Assembly (NCBI GenBank): GCA_002350465.1
Contig: DEEW01000118.1
Span: 11,684-41,497, forward strand
DNA: 29,814 nt
DNA from: Lachnospiraceae bacterium UBA2868
GTDB lineage: Bacteria; Bacillota_A; Clostridia; Lachnospirales; Lachnospiraceae
Direction of reading: 5' to 3'
Shown: piece by piece, positions 15,682 to 24,697 of the stretch
Layout of the letters: the number at the start of each line of letters is the position of its first letter
Numbering within the stretch: position 1 is the first letter of the stretch
Notes under the pieces: model-generated
The model's input: the letters and a program-made list of their open reading frames with translations, nothing else
What the model was told of the DNA's origin: nothing
Database searches by the model: none
Position numbers and translations under genes: made by a program

Positions 15682-16738
15682 TATTCATTTTCCTATACAC
15701 ACTGTAAAATAAGGCAAGGGTTGCAAATAATCCGTGCCGGATCAAAAACAGGGGAATTCTGCGAGCAAAGGTCAGATGGTCCCCTCGCAGATTGTCAAAA
15801 GCCTCTCTGTACGGCTCTCCTTCGGCGGCCTTTGCTAGTTCCCTGATTCTTACCTTAAATGGCTTGGGGTTGTTGGGATTAAGATAATCCATATCCATGC
15901 TTTCAAGGTAAAAAAACATACATCTCATATAATATACCTGTTCATACAGTTCGCTTTTGCCGGAATCAGTAATAAAAGACCTGATATGTGCAAGAGTATC
16001 AGTAAAAACAGACAGCCCGCCGTCTCTGTAAATATGCGTGGCCGAATCGGCAATCTGCCTGTAGTTATAATAATTACTGCACAGAAAGCCTATATTTGAG
16101 GCCTTATCAAATACCCTGAGATTATACTCCATATCCTCGGCACGTTTAAGTCCATCGGTATAATACAGATTATTATCAGTCAGAAAATCACGCCTGTACA
16201 ATTTGGCCCAAGCAGAGCCGGAAGCATCCCTGCTTGCAGGCGGGCATTCATAAAACGGCAGAATTCCCACCATGCACTTTAGTATTAATTCTTCCTTTTT
16301 TGATTCACTAAAATGATCAATATCCGTCAGATATGGCGAGAAAGTCTTTTTCCTGTCCCTGTAAACAATGTATGTACCAAACATCAGAACCTGAAGGCTG
16401 TTTTTTTCCGCAAATCCCACAGTTTCTTCAAAGCACTTACTCTCGATCGTATCATCGGCATCAACAAAAGTAACATACTTTCCCCGGCATGCTTTCAGCC
16501 CTGTGTTTCTCGCATTTGCGACTCCCTTGTTTTCCTGACGGATGATCGTGACATTTGCATTTCTGTAATCGTAACTGTCTATATAGTATGTCAGATCGGC
16601 TGATGCACCGTCATTTACGATTATAAGCTCAAAATCCCGAAATGTCTGATTCAGTATGCTTTCAAAACACTCCTGCAGAAATCCTGTTTCCACGCTGTAT
16701 ACCGGTACTATCACCGACAGTGTCACTGGAGTATCCAT
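15674..16738 (-). CDS. GT2-family glycosyltransferase
   Basis: This 354-residue enzyme shows LSVIVPVYSVETG, VNDGASADLT (41-50), KGVANARNTG and DADD at 93-96, all hallmarks of an inverting GT2 enzyme. The C-terminal ~130 residues are helical and basic. A ribosome site (GGAG) sits in the 5-nt gap plus the tail of the upstream gene. It is homologous in layout to its downstream neighbour, so the two may be diverged duplicates adding successive sugars to an envelope polymer. Substrates are unknown. Confidence 0.85.
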   Translation of the reverse strand: MDTPVTLSVIVPVYSVETGFLQECFESILNQTFRDFELIIVNDGASADLTYYIDSYDYRNANVTIIRQENKGVANARNTGLKACRGKYVTFVDADDTIESKCFEETVGFAEKNSLQVLMFGTYIVYRDRKKTFSPYLTDIDHFSESKKEELILKCMVGILPFYECPPASRDASGSAWAKLYRRDFLTDNNLYYTDGLKRAEDMEYNLRVFDKASNIGFLCSNYYNYRQIADSATHIYRDGGLSVFTDTLAHIRSFITDSGKSELYEQVYYMRCMFFYLESMDMDYLNPNNPKPFKVRIRELAKAAEGEPYREAFDNLRGDHLTFARRIPLFLIRHGLFATLALFYSVYRKMNNG

Positions 16739-16743
16739 ATTAT

Positions 16744-17682
16744 CTACTCCTCTTCACGGGTAATAAATATCGGACGGTTTTTGGTCTCAAGATACGTTTT
16801 GCCAAGATATGCTCCTACTATTCCCGTGCACATAAGCTGGGTTCCGGCGAAGAACACAACTATACAAATCATGGAAGGCCATCCGCTTGTCGGATCTCCG
16901 AACAGCAGTGTTCTTATTATAACAAATATTATCAGGATAAATGCCATCGCGGTTACAATAAAACCAAGGCTTATGACGAAAGAGAGGGGTGCCGTGGAGA
17001 ATCCCAGAATTGCCTCAAACGAATATCGAAGCAGCCCGAAAAATGACCACTTTGTTTCTCCCGCAACTCTTTCTACATTTTCAAATTCTATCCATTTGGT
17101 CCTGAATCCTACCCAGCTGTATATTCCCTTAGTAAACCGGTTATTCTCACCAAGTTCAAGTATGGCATCTACCATTTTCCGTGTCATTATACGGTAATCT
17201 CTCGCTCCGTCAACGAACTCAATGTCGCTTATCCTGTTCATCAGCTTGTAGAAGCATCTTGCAAAGAAAGATCTGATCTTCGGCTCCCCTTTTCTTGTCA
17301 CGCGTCTTGTTGCTGCAGAGTCATAGCCTTCATCTACAATTGCACTGTACATATCGGCAAGAAGCTCGGGCGGATCCTGAAGATCGGCATCCATACATAC
17401 GACATAATCTCCTGCAGCCTTTGAGAAACCGGCATACAGCGCGGCCTCTTTTCCGAAATTTCTGGAAAAGGACAGGAAGTGAACTCTTTTATCTTTATCA
17501 CGAAGTTTTTTTATGACATCCATGGTTTTGTCCGTGGACCCGTCATCTATAAAGATATATTCAAACTCTACTCCGGGAAATCTGTCGGCAAAATCATCCG
17601 CAGTTTTTTGCATTGCATCATAAAAAAAAGGAACTGCCGCTTCTTCGTTGTAGCACGGAATAATGACTGACAATAAACTCAT
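16744..17682 (-). CDS. DPM1/GtrB-like polyprenyl-phosphate glycosyltransferase
   Basis: Residues 1-~225 are a GT2 domain of the dolichol-phosphate-mannose-synthase type: IIPCYNEE, DDGSTD at 46-51 and DADLQDPPE from 98. Two C-terminal membrane helices (~230-258 and ~266-292) follow, as in GtrB/YkcC proteins. These enzymes move a sugar from a nucleotide donor to undecaprenyl phosphate on the inner membrane face. That suits a three-transferase envelope cluster, in which this gene would supply the lipid-linked donor. It overlaps the U32 gene stop by ATGA. The exact sugar is unknown. Confidence 0.88.
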   Translation of the reverse strand: MSLLSVIIPCYNEEAAVPFFYDAMQKTADDFADRFPGVEFEYIFIDDGSTDKTMDVIKKLRDKDKRVHFLSFSRNFGKEAALYAGFSKAAGDYVVCMDADLQDPPELLADMYSAIVDEGYDSAATRRVTRKGEPKIRSFFARCFYKLMNRISDIEFVDGARDYRIMTRKMVDAILELGENNRFTKGIYSWVGFRTKWIEFENVERVAGETKWSFFGLLRYSFEAILGFSTAPLSFVISLGFIVTAMAFILIIFVIIRTLLFGDPTSGWPSMICIVVFFAGTQLMCTGIVGAYLGKTYLETKNRPIFITREEE

Positions 17683-18932
17683 ACTTCCTCCACATCACAC
17701 GTTCTTAAGACATCGCCCACATTCAGTACCCGGGATGAGACCCCGTCGAATGTGACAAATATCACCTGGCAGGCATGAGGGGCGCTCTGCTGGCTGACTC
17801 CGTCTTCACTCTCTATCTTTGCCACACGAGCCCTTATATCTTCTCCGCTGCTCTTCATAATCTCTATCGTATCACCGACACAGAACTTGTTCTTCTGTGT
17901 AAGCCTTATTTTTCCGTCGACCGTCACTTCTTCAACTATACCAAGAAACACGCTTTCTACAACATACGTACTGTTATCATATATCTGCATGTTCTCGTCG
18001 GGCTTACCGAAATAAAATCCGGTTGTAAACTGCCTGTATGTGCACTTTCCGATCTCTTTTTTATACCATTCAAGATTTTGGGCATACCTTTCGGGAGATG
18101 CTGCATAGTCATCGATGGCATGTCTGTACGTTCTTGCTACCGTCGCAACGTAAAGTGCCGTCTTCATGCGGCCTTCTATCTTGAAGCTGTTGATACCCGC
18201 ATCAACAAGCTCCGGAATATGCTCTATCATGCACAGATCTTTTGAATTAAATATAAATGTGCCACGCTCCGTCTCATCAACAGGCATATACTCTCCGGGT
18301 CGTTGTTCCTCAGTTACGGCATACTTCCACCTGCATGGATGAGTACACTCTCCCCGGTTGGCACTTCTGCCTGTCATATACGAGGATAAAAGGCATCTGC
18401 CGGAATATGAAATGCACATGGCACCGTGTACAAAGCACTCAATATCCATATCCGAGGGAACCCTGTTCCTAAGTTCCCTGATCTCATCCAAAGACAATTC
18501 CCTTGCACACACTACCCTTTCGGCTCCCAGCTTCCGCCAGAATTCAAAAGTCATATAATTTGTATTGTTTGCCTGTGTACTGATATGAACAGGTATTTCG
18601 GGACAGATTTCTCTCTCTATCGCAAATACTCCCGGATCGGCAATAAGAATCGCATCCGGGCGCAGCTCTTTAAGTTCTTTGAAGTAATCCCTGACAGGCT
18701 CCACATCATAATTGTGGGCAAAAATATTGGCGGTCACGTGAACAGCGGCTCCGTTCTCGTGAGCAAATCTGATCCCCTCCGCCATTTCGTCATGTGTAAA
18801 GTTCTTTGCCTTCGCACGCAGGCTGAATGCCTCTCCGCCTATATATACGGCGTCGGCACCATACCTTACGGCTGTCTTTAATACTTCAAGACTTCCGGCC
18901 GGAACCAGAAGCTCGGGTTTACGATCACCCAT
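17679..18932 (-). CDS. U32 peptidase-family protein, TrhP-like tRNA hydroxylase
   Basis: The 417-residue protein begins ELLVPAGSLE and carries the U32 signature around 169-200, with four Cys at 173, 180, 196 and 200 that would hold an iron-sulfur cluster. A beta-barrel-like C-terminal domain (~330-415) follows. Members next to trmR (B. subtilis YrrN/YrrO, E. coli YegQ) act with prephenate in 5-hydroxylation of wobble U34 in tRNA, not as peptidases. The gene lies 31 nt after trmR with an AGGAGAGG site, matching the yrrM-yrrN order. Only one U32 gene is seen here where B. subtilis has two. Confidence 0.85.
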   Translation of the reverse strand: MGDRKPELLVPAGSLEVLKTAVRYGADAVYIGGEAFSLRAKAKNFTHDEMAEGIRFAHENGAAVHVTANIFAHNYDVEPVRDYFKELKELRPDAILIADPGVFAIEREICPEIPVHISTQANNTNYMTFEFWRKLGAERVVCARELSLDEIRELRNRVPSDMDIECFVHGAMCISYSGRCLLSSYMTGRSANRGECTHPCRWKYAVTEEQRPGEYMPVDETERGTFIFNSKDLCMIEHIPELVDAGINSFKIEGRMKTALYVATVARTYRHAIDDYAASPERYAQNLEWYKKEIGKCTYRQFTTGFYFGKPDENMQIYDNSTYVVESVFLGIVEEVTVDGKIRLTQKNKFCVGDTIEIMKSSGEDIRARVAKIESEDGVSQQSAPHACQVIFVTFDGVSSRVLNVGDVLRTCDVEEV

Positions 18933-18963
18933 TACCTCTCCTATCTAACAGGGGCCCTGTGCC

Positions 18964-19614
18964 CTATCTGCATCTAACCGAAAGAGTCATTCCGTCCGCT
19001 ATTGGAAGTATGGTAGTTACAAGATCATCATCTTCAGCTATTGTCCTAAGATACTCCCTCATTCTTGCATGAATGGTACGGTCTCTTCTTCTTACCGCAA
19101 ACCTTGATAATACGATATCCCCATCAAACAGTACATTATCCGAGATAAGGATACCTCCCGTCCGAAGCAGATTCTTGCACACCGGAAGATAGTTCAGATA
19201 CTGTGCCTTTGCGGCATCGATAAAGATCATATCATATGATTTTCCCTTTGCTGCAAGCTCTTCTATAACGGACTCTGCATCACCCTCAATAAGATTAATG
19301 ACTTCTTCCAATCCGGCATCGGCAATGTTTTGTTTTGCCTCGGCTATACGCTTTTTATAGTTTTCAATCGTATCTATATGAACATTACCGCCATATGTAG
19401 CCATAAAGATCGCAGAAAATCCGGTTGCGGTTCCGATCTCCAGTATTGATGCCGGTTTCAGATCCGCAAGAACAAACTTTATAAGGCTCTGGGTCGCACG
19501 CCTGATAATGGGAATCCCGTCAGCATGAGCCTTTACTTCCAGCTCTTCTAAAAACGGAGTGTTAAGACCACTTATGGAATCTATGAAAGTCGAAGTTCTC
19601 TCATCGGTTATCAC
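18964..19614 (-). CDS. trmR: tRNA 5-hydroxyuridine methyltransferase (YrrM-type)
   Basis: This 216-residue class I SAM methyltransferase of the catechol-O-methyltransferase-like group has the SAM loop ILEIGTATGFS at ~57-67 and the FIDAAKAQY segment typical of the family. In B. subtilis TrmR turns ho5U34 into mo5U34. The neighbouring U32 protein would make the hydroxyl it methylates, so the pair encodes a two-step pathway. The start is GTG, overlapping the MltG-like stop as GTGA. The family is secure; the tRNA role rests on homology and gene order. Confidence 0.85.
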   Translation of the reverse strand: MITDERTSTFIDSISGLNTPFLEELEVKAHADGIPIIRRATQSLIKFVLADLKPASILEIGTATGFSAIFMATYGGNVHIDTIENYKKRIAEAKQNIADAGLEEVINLIEGDAESVIEELAAKGKSYDMIFIDAAKAQYLNYLPVCKNLLRTGGILISDNVLFDGDIVLSRFAVRRRDRTIHARMREYLRTIAEDDDLVTTILPIADGMTLSVRCR

Positions 19615-20192
19615 TGTTCACCGCCATCCTCGGCTTCCGCATTTTCAACAACCGAGCCTTCCTCAAACGGGTCGTGAACTTCTTCCTCCACTACTTCTTC
19701 TCCGTCCTCGTCACCTTCCCATTCTCCGGATACTTTATCAAGGGCAGACTCGCCCTCTGTGAGAGGATCGGCAGCAGGTGCTTCACCATCACTGTACTCT
19801 TCATCCTCACTCGCCTCGCCTTCCTCATCTTTCCTGCCAGCAATGATTGCAAACATATCCTCGGCAGTCATGGAAGTATTAAGTGTATAGAATCCGGGCT
19901 GTATATCATTGTCATAAACCGAGCACTTCTTCTGAACATAAAACAGTTTCGAATCTCTGATAAGGCCCTTTTCCTCAAACATTTCGGCAACATCCATTGT
20001 TGAATCTCCCTGAACGATAGTTACCGCAACATCCCTTCCGGGCGCAGGGCTTACCGCCTCTTCAGTAAAGATCCTGAAGCCAAAATCATATGCCTTTTGT
20101 CCGATTCGAAATATTACCAGAACCGCTATCGCAAGTATCGCCGCCCTTACTATAAAACCCATGAACATAAGAGCCATATTTTTAACATTCAT
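19611..20192 (-). CDS. Short MltG/YceG-like membrane protein lacking the catalytic domain
   Basis: The 193-residue protein has one N-terminal membrane helix (~8-28). A domain (~50-118) matches the LysM-like N-terminal part of MltG (VTIVQGDSTMDVAEMFEEKG, then PGFYTLNTSM). A very acidic tail (~120-193) follows, with Glu/Asp in roughly half its positions. MltG lytic transglycosylases are about 350 residues with a catalytic YceG domain; that part is missing. It occupies the yrrL (mltG) position of the conserved operon, so it is likely a reduced MltG relative. It may bind glycan or partners without cutting. One nt separates it from the YlbF-family gene. Confidence 0.75.
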   Translation of the reverse strand: MNVKNMALMFMGFIVRAAILAIAVLVIFRIGQKAYDFGFRIFTEEAVSPAPGRDVAVTIVQGDSTMDVAEMFEEKGLIRDSKLFYVQKKCSVYDNDIQPGFYTLNTSMTAEDMFAIIAGRKDEEGEASEDEEYSDGEAPAADPLTEGESALDKVSGEWEGDEDGEEVVEEEVHDPFEEGSVVENAEAEDGGEQ

Positions 20193-20193
20193 C

Positions 20194-20523
20194 TTACAGA
20201 TCCACGCTTTCTACAATGCTTCCCAAAACTTCCTGCAACATCGTAACATATATCGATTCAGCTCTCGAATAGTCGTAAACCGCTGTATTCTCCGTTATTT
20301 CCTCATACTCGTCCTGAAGAGATTCCGCATAATCACTGTTACGCTCTTCCTCGGGAATGCTCATCAGCCTTAACTGAATGCTCTTCACCCTCTCAAGCAT
20401 ATCTCTTGTCTTGGGATTATCCTTAACGATTTTTTTCTGTTTTTCAAAATCTATGTATTCAGGCGATTCCTTGATCGCCTTTATTACCGAATCAACGGCT
20501 TTTGTCGCATTATCGCTCAGCAT
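20194..20523 (-). CDS. YlbF/YmcA-family protein
   Basis: ATG 20523 is preferred: an AGGAT site lies ~9 nt upstream and the start follows the RNase J stop by one base. A TTG at 20541 is possible. The 109-residue product is all-helical and charged, with a KQKKIVKDNPKTRDMLERVK core typical of Com_YlbF (DUF964) proteins. In B. subtilis YlbF, YmcA and YaaT form a complex that tunes RNase Y and mRNA maturation. Placement directly behind an RNase J gene suggests a similar RNA-decay role. It may be a structural homologue and not a true orthologue of YlbF. Confidence 0.75.
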   Translation of the reverse strand: MLSDNATKAVDSVIKAIKESPEYIDFEKQKKIVKDNPKTRDMLERVKSIQLRLMSIPEEERNSDYAESLQDEYEEITENTAVYDYSRAESIYVTMLQEVLGSIVESVDL

Positions 20524-20524
20524 C

Positions 20525-22186
20525 TTAAATATCCTGTTCAAGTATTATAGGCAAAATCATCGGACTGCGTTTTATCCGCCTCCATATAAAGCTTGAAAGC
20601 GCATCCTTGATATTTTCCCGTATTTTGTTTCTGCTTGTAATATTTTTATCGGCTATTTTCTCCATGGCGTAGGAAACTATCTCGCGGGCTTCCTCCATGA
20701 ACTCATCAGACTCCTTGATATAAACAAATCCTCTGGACATGACCATGGGGCCGGCTACTACCCTGTTGGTTCCGCCCTCGAGCGTCATACACACTATAAC
20801 GATGCCGTCTTCGGCAAGGCGCTGCCTGTCACGAAGTACAACGTTTCCTACATCTCCCACGCCGAGTCCATCAACAAATACTGCCCCGTTTGCAACTTCT
20901 CCGTTTACTGCCGCACTGTTCCGATCAAGTTCGAGAACCTGTCCGTTGGAGAGGATCATCACGTTTTCCTTCGGTACTCCCACATCTATTGCTACGCCTC
21001 TTTGTGCCATAAGGTGCCTGTGCTCCCCGTGAACGGGAATGGCAAATTTCGGTTTGGTCAGCGTATATATAAGCTTTATCTCTTCCTGGCAGGCGTGACC
21101 GCTTACATGAGTATCCTGGAATATGACCTCGGCACCTTTCATGCTGAGTTCGTTTATAACTTTAAATACTGCCTTTTCGTTTCCCGGTATGGGATTGGAT
21201 GAAAAAACAACAACATCTCCGGGCTTTATGGATACCATCTTGTGCATATTGGTGGCGATCCTTGACAGAGCCGCCATTGATTCTCCCTGGCTTCCCGTAG
21301 TAATGATAACGGTCTTCTCATCCGGATAATCCCTTATCTGTGAGATGTCAATCAGAATTCCCTCCGGGATCCTGACGTATCCGATCTCTATGGCAGTATT
21401 GATAATATTACGCATACTGCGGCCTTCAAGAACAACCTTTCTGCCGTACCGCGCTGCCGCATCTATTATCTGCTGGACCCTGTCAACATTCGACGAGAAT
21501 GTGGCAACAAGGATTCTTGATTTGGCGTGATCCGAAAAAATATTATCAAGCGCTCTTCCTACCGTTCTCTCCGAATTGGTAAAACCTGGACGTTCTGCAT
21601 TTGTCGAATCACACAAAAGAGCAAGGACTCCCTGCTTACCAAGCTCCGCGAATCGCGCAAGATCAATGGGATCCCCGAACACCGGAGTATAATCGACCTT
21701 AAAATCACCTGTGTGAACTACCACACCCACAGGTGAAGTTATCGCAAGCGCACACGCATCGGTTATGCTGTGGTTTGTCCTGATAAACTCGACTTTAAGC
21801 CTCCCGAAGGATACACTCTCCCCGAAGGATACAACATGCCTTGTGACATTGTCGATCATGGCATGCTCTTCAAGCTTATTCTCTATAAGTGCCATGGTAA
21901 GCTTGGTTCCGTATACCGGGATGTTGATCTTCTGCAATACATACGGTATCGCACCTATATGATCCTCGTGTCCGTGTGTTATTACGAGCCCTCTGACTCT
22001 GTCAATATTTTCTTCCAGATATGTTGTATCGGGAATCACAAGGTCGATTCCGAGCATGTCGTCCTCAGGGAACGCCAGTCCGCAATCGACCACCACAATA
22101 TCATCCTCATATTCAAAAGCGGTAATATTCATACCGATCTGGTCAAGTCCGCCAAGCGGTATGATGCACAGTTTCCCTTTATTCAA
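20525..22186 (-). CDS. rnj: Ribonuclease J
   Basis: This 553-residue beta-CASP metallo-beta-lactamase has the zinc motif THGHEDH (70-76) and further His and Asp ligands (HTGDFKVD, and HVSGHA later). A C-terminal domain follows, as in RNase J1/J2. These enzymes degrade RNA 5' to 3' and also cut internally. The start is a TTG with a GGGAG site 9 nt away, overlapping the DUF1292 stop by 8 nt; the next Met would cut into the fold. It lies inside the yrr-type operon between DUF1292 and the YlbF-family gene. J1 and J2 cannot be told apart from sequence alone. Confidence 0.93.
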   Translation of the reverse strand: MNKGKLCIIPLGGLDQIGMNITAFEYEDDIVVVDCGLAFPEDDMLGIDLVIPDTTYLEENIDRVRGLVITHGHEDHIGAIPYVLQKINIPVYGTKLTMALIENKLEEHAMIDNVTRHVVSFGESVSFGRLKVEFIRTNHSITDACALAITSPVGVVVHTGDFKVDYTPVFGDPIDLARFAELGKQGVLALLCDSTNAERPGFTNSERTVGRALDNIFSDHAKSRILVATFSSNVDRVQQIIDAAARYGRKVVLEGRSMRNIINTAIEIGYVRIPEGILIDISQIRDYPDEKTVIITTGSQGESMAALSRIATNMHKMVSIKPGDVVVFSSNPIPGNEKAVFKVINELSMKGAEVIFQDTHVSGHACQEEIKLIYTLTKPKFAIPVHGEHRHLMAQRGVAIDVGVPKENVMILSNGQVLELDRNSAAVNGEVANGAVFVDGLGVGDVGNVVLRDRQRLAEDGIVIVCMTLEGGTNRVVAGPMVMSRGFVYIKESDEFMEEAREIVSYAMEKIADKNITSRNKIRENIKDALSSFIWRRIKRSPMILPIILEQDI

Positions 22187-22430
22187 AATCTATATCTCCC
22201 AAACTCTCCTCAAAAACAGAAGCTACGGCACTTAGTTCCACATCATCCTCAACAGGAACGTAAACCGCCTCCGTATCTGTCTCCTTTGAAATATCCTTAA
22301 GTATCATTGCCTCGGCCTCATTTTCCAATGACTCTGATACAAGCAGATAATTACAGTTACTTATTCTGGTCTCATCGATAACGTAGAATTCACATACCCC
22401 GTTATCGGTGTTAAAACTGATCTTTTCCAT
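22179..22430 (-). CDS. DUF1292 family protein (YrzB-like)
   Basis: The 83-residue acidic protein has the pattern of DUF1292: a beta-rich [12 protein letters not shown] segment, NYLLVSES, then AVYVPVEDD. The function is not known, but the gene sits between ruvX and the mltG/trmR group in many Bacillota, as here. The start ATG 22430 lies inside ruvX (20-nt overlap) with an AAGG site; the stop overlaps the RNase J start. Family assignment is strong by pattern and synteny. Confidence 0.85.
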   Translation of the reverse strand: MEKISFNTDNGVCEFYVIDETRISNCNYLLVSESLENEAEAMILKDISKETDTEAVYVPVEDDVELSAVASVFEESLGDIDFE

Positions 22431-22866
22431 ATGATTCCTTACTTATCCGCAGTCTGTCAAGGTATCCCTGAAGAATGAACATTGCAGCTATCTCATCAAC
22501 ATATTTTTTGTGGTCGGAGGTTTTGATCCCCACCTCGTCCATAGCCCTGTCGGCAGCCACGGTCGTCAGTCTCTCATCCCACAAAATAACAGGAAGACCG
22601 CATCTTCGCTCAAGAGCGGCCTTGAATTCCTCGCTTTTTTGCGCACGGTCTCCTATCGTATCATTCATATTTTTAGGGTATCCGAGAACAATCCTATCCA
22701 CGTCACCATATCCGGCAATGATCTCCTCGATCCTGGCATACGTCCTTCGAAGTTTGTTCTCAGACTCTCTTCTGATGATCTCTACGCCCTGGGCGGTAAT
22801 AAGAAGAGGATCACTGATGGCAACACCTACGGTCTTGCTTCCGTAATCGAGTCCCAATATCCTCAT
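22411..22866 (-). CDS. ruvX: Putative pre-16S rRNA nuclease / Holliday junction resolvase homologue
   Basis: This 151-residue YqgF/RuvX protein has an RNase H-like fold. It shows [18 protein letters not shown] at the N-terminus (first catalytic Asp), LGYPKNMND in the middle, WDERLTT and a C-terminal [12 protein letters not shown] with the last acidic residue. YqgF trims the 5' end of 16S rRNA precursors. The gene starts one nt after ireB ends (TAG A ATG), in the usual yrzL-yrrK pair. Confidence 0.92.
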   Translation of the reverse strand: MRILGLDYGSKTVGVAISDPLLITAQGVEIIRRESENKLRRTYARIEEIIAGYGDVDRIVLGYPKNMNDTIGDRAQKSEEFKAALERRCGLPVILWDERLTTVAADRAMDEVGIKTSDHKKYVDEIAAMFILQGYLDRLRISKESYGKDQF

Positions 22867-22867
22867 T

Positions 22868-23131
22868 CTAGTGCCATCCGTTGCTCTTGATGTACGAAGT
22901 CAGCAGCTCATCAACAAGTTCGTCTCTTTCAACCTTCATTATCATACTTCTTGCGCCGTTATGGCTGGTAATATATGTAGGATCACCCGACATGATATAT
23001 CCGACAATCTGGTTGACAGGATTGTATCCTTTCTCGGTCAAAGCATCGTAAACCGTTTCAAGAACAACCTTCACACCGGTCTCCGGTTCGGTCTGTACAT
23101 TAAAAAACTGCGTATTACCTAAATTTTGCAT
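22868..23131 (-). CDS. ireB: IreB (DUF965, YrzL) regulatory protein
   Basis: The 87-residue protein has the near-invariant IreB pattern: N-terminal [41 protein letters not shown]. In Enterococcus IreB is phosphorylated on N-terminal Thr by the PASTA kinase IreK and affects cephalosporin resistance; here Thr7 and Thr15 are candidates. A strong GAGGAGGG site precedes ATG 23131. It heads the ruvX operon, downstream of the two-hairpin element after mtaB. Confidence 0.92.
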   Translation of the reverse strand: MQNLGNTQFFNVQTEPETGVKVVLETVYDALTEKGYNPVNQIVGYIMSGDPTYITSHNGARSMIMKVERDELVDELLTSYIKSNGWH

Positions 23132-23155
23132 ACGGATCCCTCCTCATTCATGAGA

Positions 23156-23191
23156 GCCACCCCATTTAAAGCCCCTTCGGGGAGGGGTGGC
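23156..23191 (-). other. GC-rich two-tier hairpin between mtaB and ireB
   Basis: An 8-bp outer stem (GCCACCCC, 23156-23163, with GGGGTGGC, 23184-23191) encloses an inner CCCC-TTC-GGGG hairpin and an asymmetric A/T-rich internal loop. No T-run follows on the minus strand, so it is not a standard terminator. It ends 24 nt before ireB. It could be an RNA processing or stability element, or a dispersed intergenic repeat. Confidence 0.55.
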
Positions 23192-23202
23192 CTACGTGCT
23201 GC

Positions 23203-23223
23203 AAAGTTTTCACAGAAAACTTT
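23203..23223 (-). other. AT-rich hairpin at the mtaB stop codon
   Basis: A perfect 9-bp stem, AAAGTTTTC with GAAAACTTT, closes a 3-nt loop and starts inside the mtaB stop codon. TTTGC follows on the minus strand. It is probably a 3'-end or processing hairpin for mtaB mRNA. It is too AT-rich for a strong terminator. Confidence 0.5.
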
Positions 23224-24580
23224 ACACCACCTTTTCTGCATAGATTGTATCGCATCCTTCCTCAAAACACAAGATTTGCATTATTTGACCGCTTTTTGTC
23301 ACAGGTATTGAAACCTTGACATATTCAGGTGTATACCCAACCGTGTATTCTTTTCCGTCAATTATTTCAGTGTCTTCGGTCAGTATTTTGACTTCCCGTC
23401 CTATGTAATACCGGGCGAATTCCCTTCTCCTGCGTTCGGAATCAGCTATCAGTATTTCTGATCTTGCTGATTTATCCGCCTTACTAATCTGGCCCTTCAT
23501 TTTATCCGCTTCGGTTCCGGCTCTTCTTGAATACTTGAACACATGACACTCATAAAGGTTGACTCTGTCCAGAAAATTCCTTGTTTCTTCAAATTCCTCC
23601 GCACTTTCGCTCGGGAAACCGACTATCACATCCGTTGTAATAGCCGGATGCTCAAACATATCCCTTATAAGTCCCACCTTTTCCTCATATTCGGCTGTTG
23701 TATAATGCCTCCTCATCCTCTCAAGCACTGTATCCGAACCACTTTGCAGCGACAAATGAAAATGAGGGCATATTTTATCATTAGATGCCAGCTCTTTCGT
23801 AAATTCCTCGGTCATAAGCCGAGGCTCAAGAGATCCCAAACGTATTCTCTCTATTCCCGGTACTTTGGATACTCTTTCTATAGCCTCAAGCAGAGCAGTA
23901 TTGGTATTGTGCTCCCTTGCAAACACATTGTAAGCACCGTCAAGACCATATGAACTTAAATGTATTCCGGTAAGAACTATTTCCTTATACCCGTTTTGAG
24001 CAAGTCTTTCCGCCTCATCGGAAATATCATCCAGGTTTCTGCTCCTGACCCTGCCCCTTGCCAGAGGAATTGCGCAGTAACTGCAAAACTGGTTGCATCC
24101 GTCCTGAATCTTCATAAACGCGCGGGTATGACCTGCAGGGGCCGAAATCCGGATATTCTCATATTCACACGGAACGCTCAGATCGCTGACTGTTTTTCCG
24201 CCCAGAGTTTTTCCCGGGTTAATTCCTTCATCCCTGCTCCTTATATATTCTTCGACTATATCCACGATTTCGGCTTTATGATTATTTCCGACCGCAATAT
24301 CAACCGACTCATTCCCGGTAGCGGCATCCGGATCATTTTGTACATAACAGCCCGCTGCCACTACAACCGCCTCGGGATTTTTTGTTTTGGCACGGCTGAT
24401 CATCTGCCGGCTCTTCTGGTCTGCTATATTTGTTACGGTACATGTGTTTATAATATATATGTCCGCTTTTTGTGCAAAATCAACAATTTCGTACCCTCTA
24501 TTTTGGAACATCTGTGAAATTCCATCTAACTCGTACGAATTAACTTTACAACCAAGGTTATGAAATGCTACCTTTTTCAT
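23222..24580 (-). CDS. mtaB: tRNA (t6A37) methylthiotransferase
   Basis: This 452-residue MTTase is in the YqeV group. The N-terminal domain has iron-sulfur Cys at 11, 47 and 78. The radical SAM core has DGCNQFCSYC with Cys at 162, 166 and 169. A C-terminal TRAM-like domain (~385-452) follows. It converts t6A37 to ms2t6A37 in ANN-decoding tRNAs, using two [4Fe-4S] clusters and SAM. GCKVNSYE (Cys11) and the overall length fit MtaB better than MiaB or RimO. A GGAG site lies 8 nt before ATG 24580. It is divergent from the HPr-like gene. Confidence 0.92.
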   Translation of the reverse strand: MKKVAFHNLGCKVNSYELDGISQMFQNRGYEIVDFAQKADIYIINTCTVTNIADQKSRQMISRAKTKNPEAVVVAAGCYVQNDPDAATGNESVDIAVGNNHKAEIVDIVEEYIRSRDEGINPGKTLGGKTVSDLSVPCEYENIRISAPAGHTRAFMKIQDGCNQFCSYCAIPLARGRVRSRNLDDISDEAERLAQNGYKEIVLTGIHLSSYGLDGAYNVFAREHNTNTALLEAIERVSKVPGIERIRLGSLEPRLMTEEFTKELASNDKICPHFHLSLQSGSDTVLERMRRHYTTAEYEEKVGLIRDMFEHPAITTDVIVGFPSESAEEFEETRNFLDRVNLYECHVFKYSRRAGTEADKMKGQISKADKSARSEILIADSERRRREFARYYIGREVKILTEDTEIIDGKEYTVGYTPEYVKVSIPVTKSGQIMQILCFEEGCDTIYAEKVV

Positions 24581-24614
24581 AGAGAAACTCCGTATTTTTA
24601 GTGTTTTTTCAGAA

Positions 24615-24643
24615 TTGACATTTACTCTTGTGGGTTTTATATT
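24615..24643 (+). promoter_or_regulatory. Sigma-A promoter of the HPr-like gene
   Basis: TTGACA (24615-24620), an exact 17-bp spacer and TATATT (24638-24643) form a near-consensus strong promoter, ~55 nt before the start codon. Confidence 0.8.
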
Positions 24644-24697
24644 TATCCTGTAAACAAGAGAGAATAAGTTAAAGGTAAATGAAAAGGAGGAATTTTC

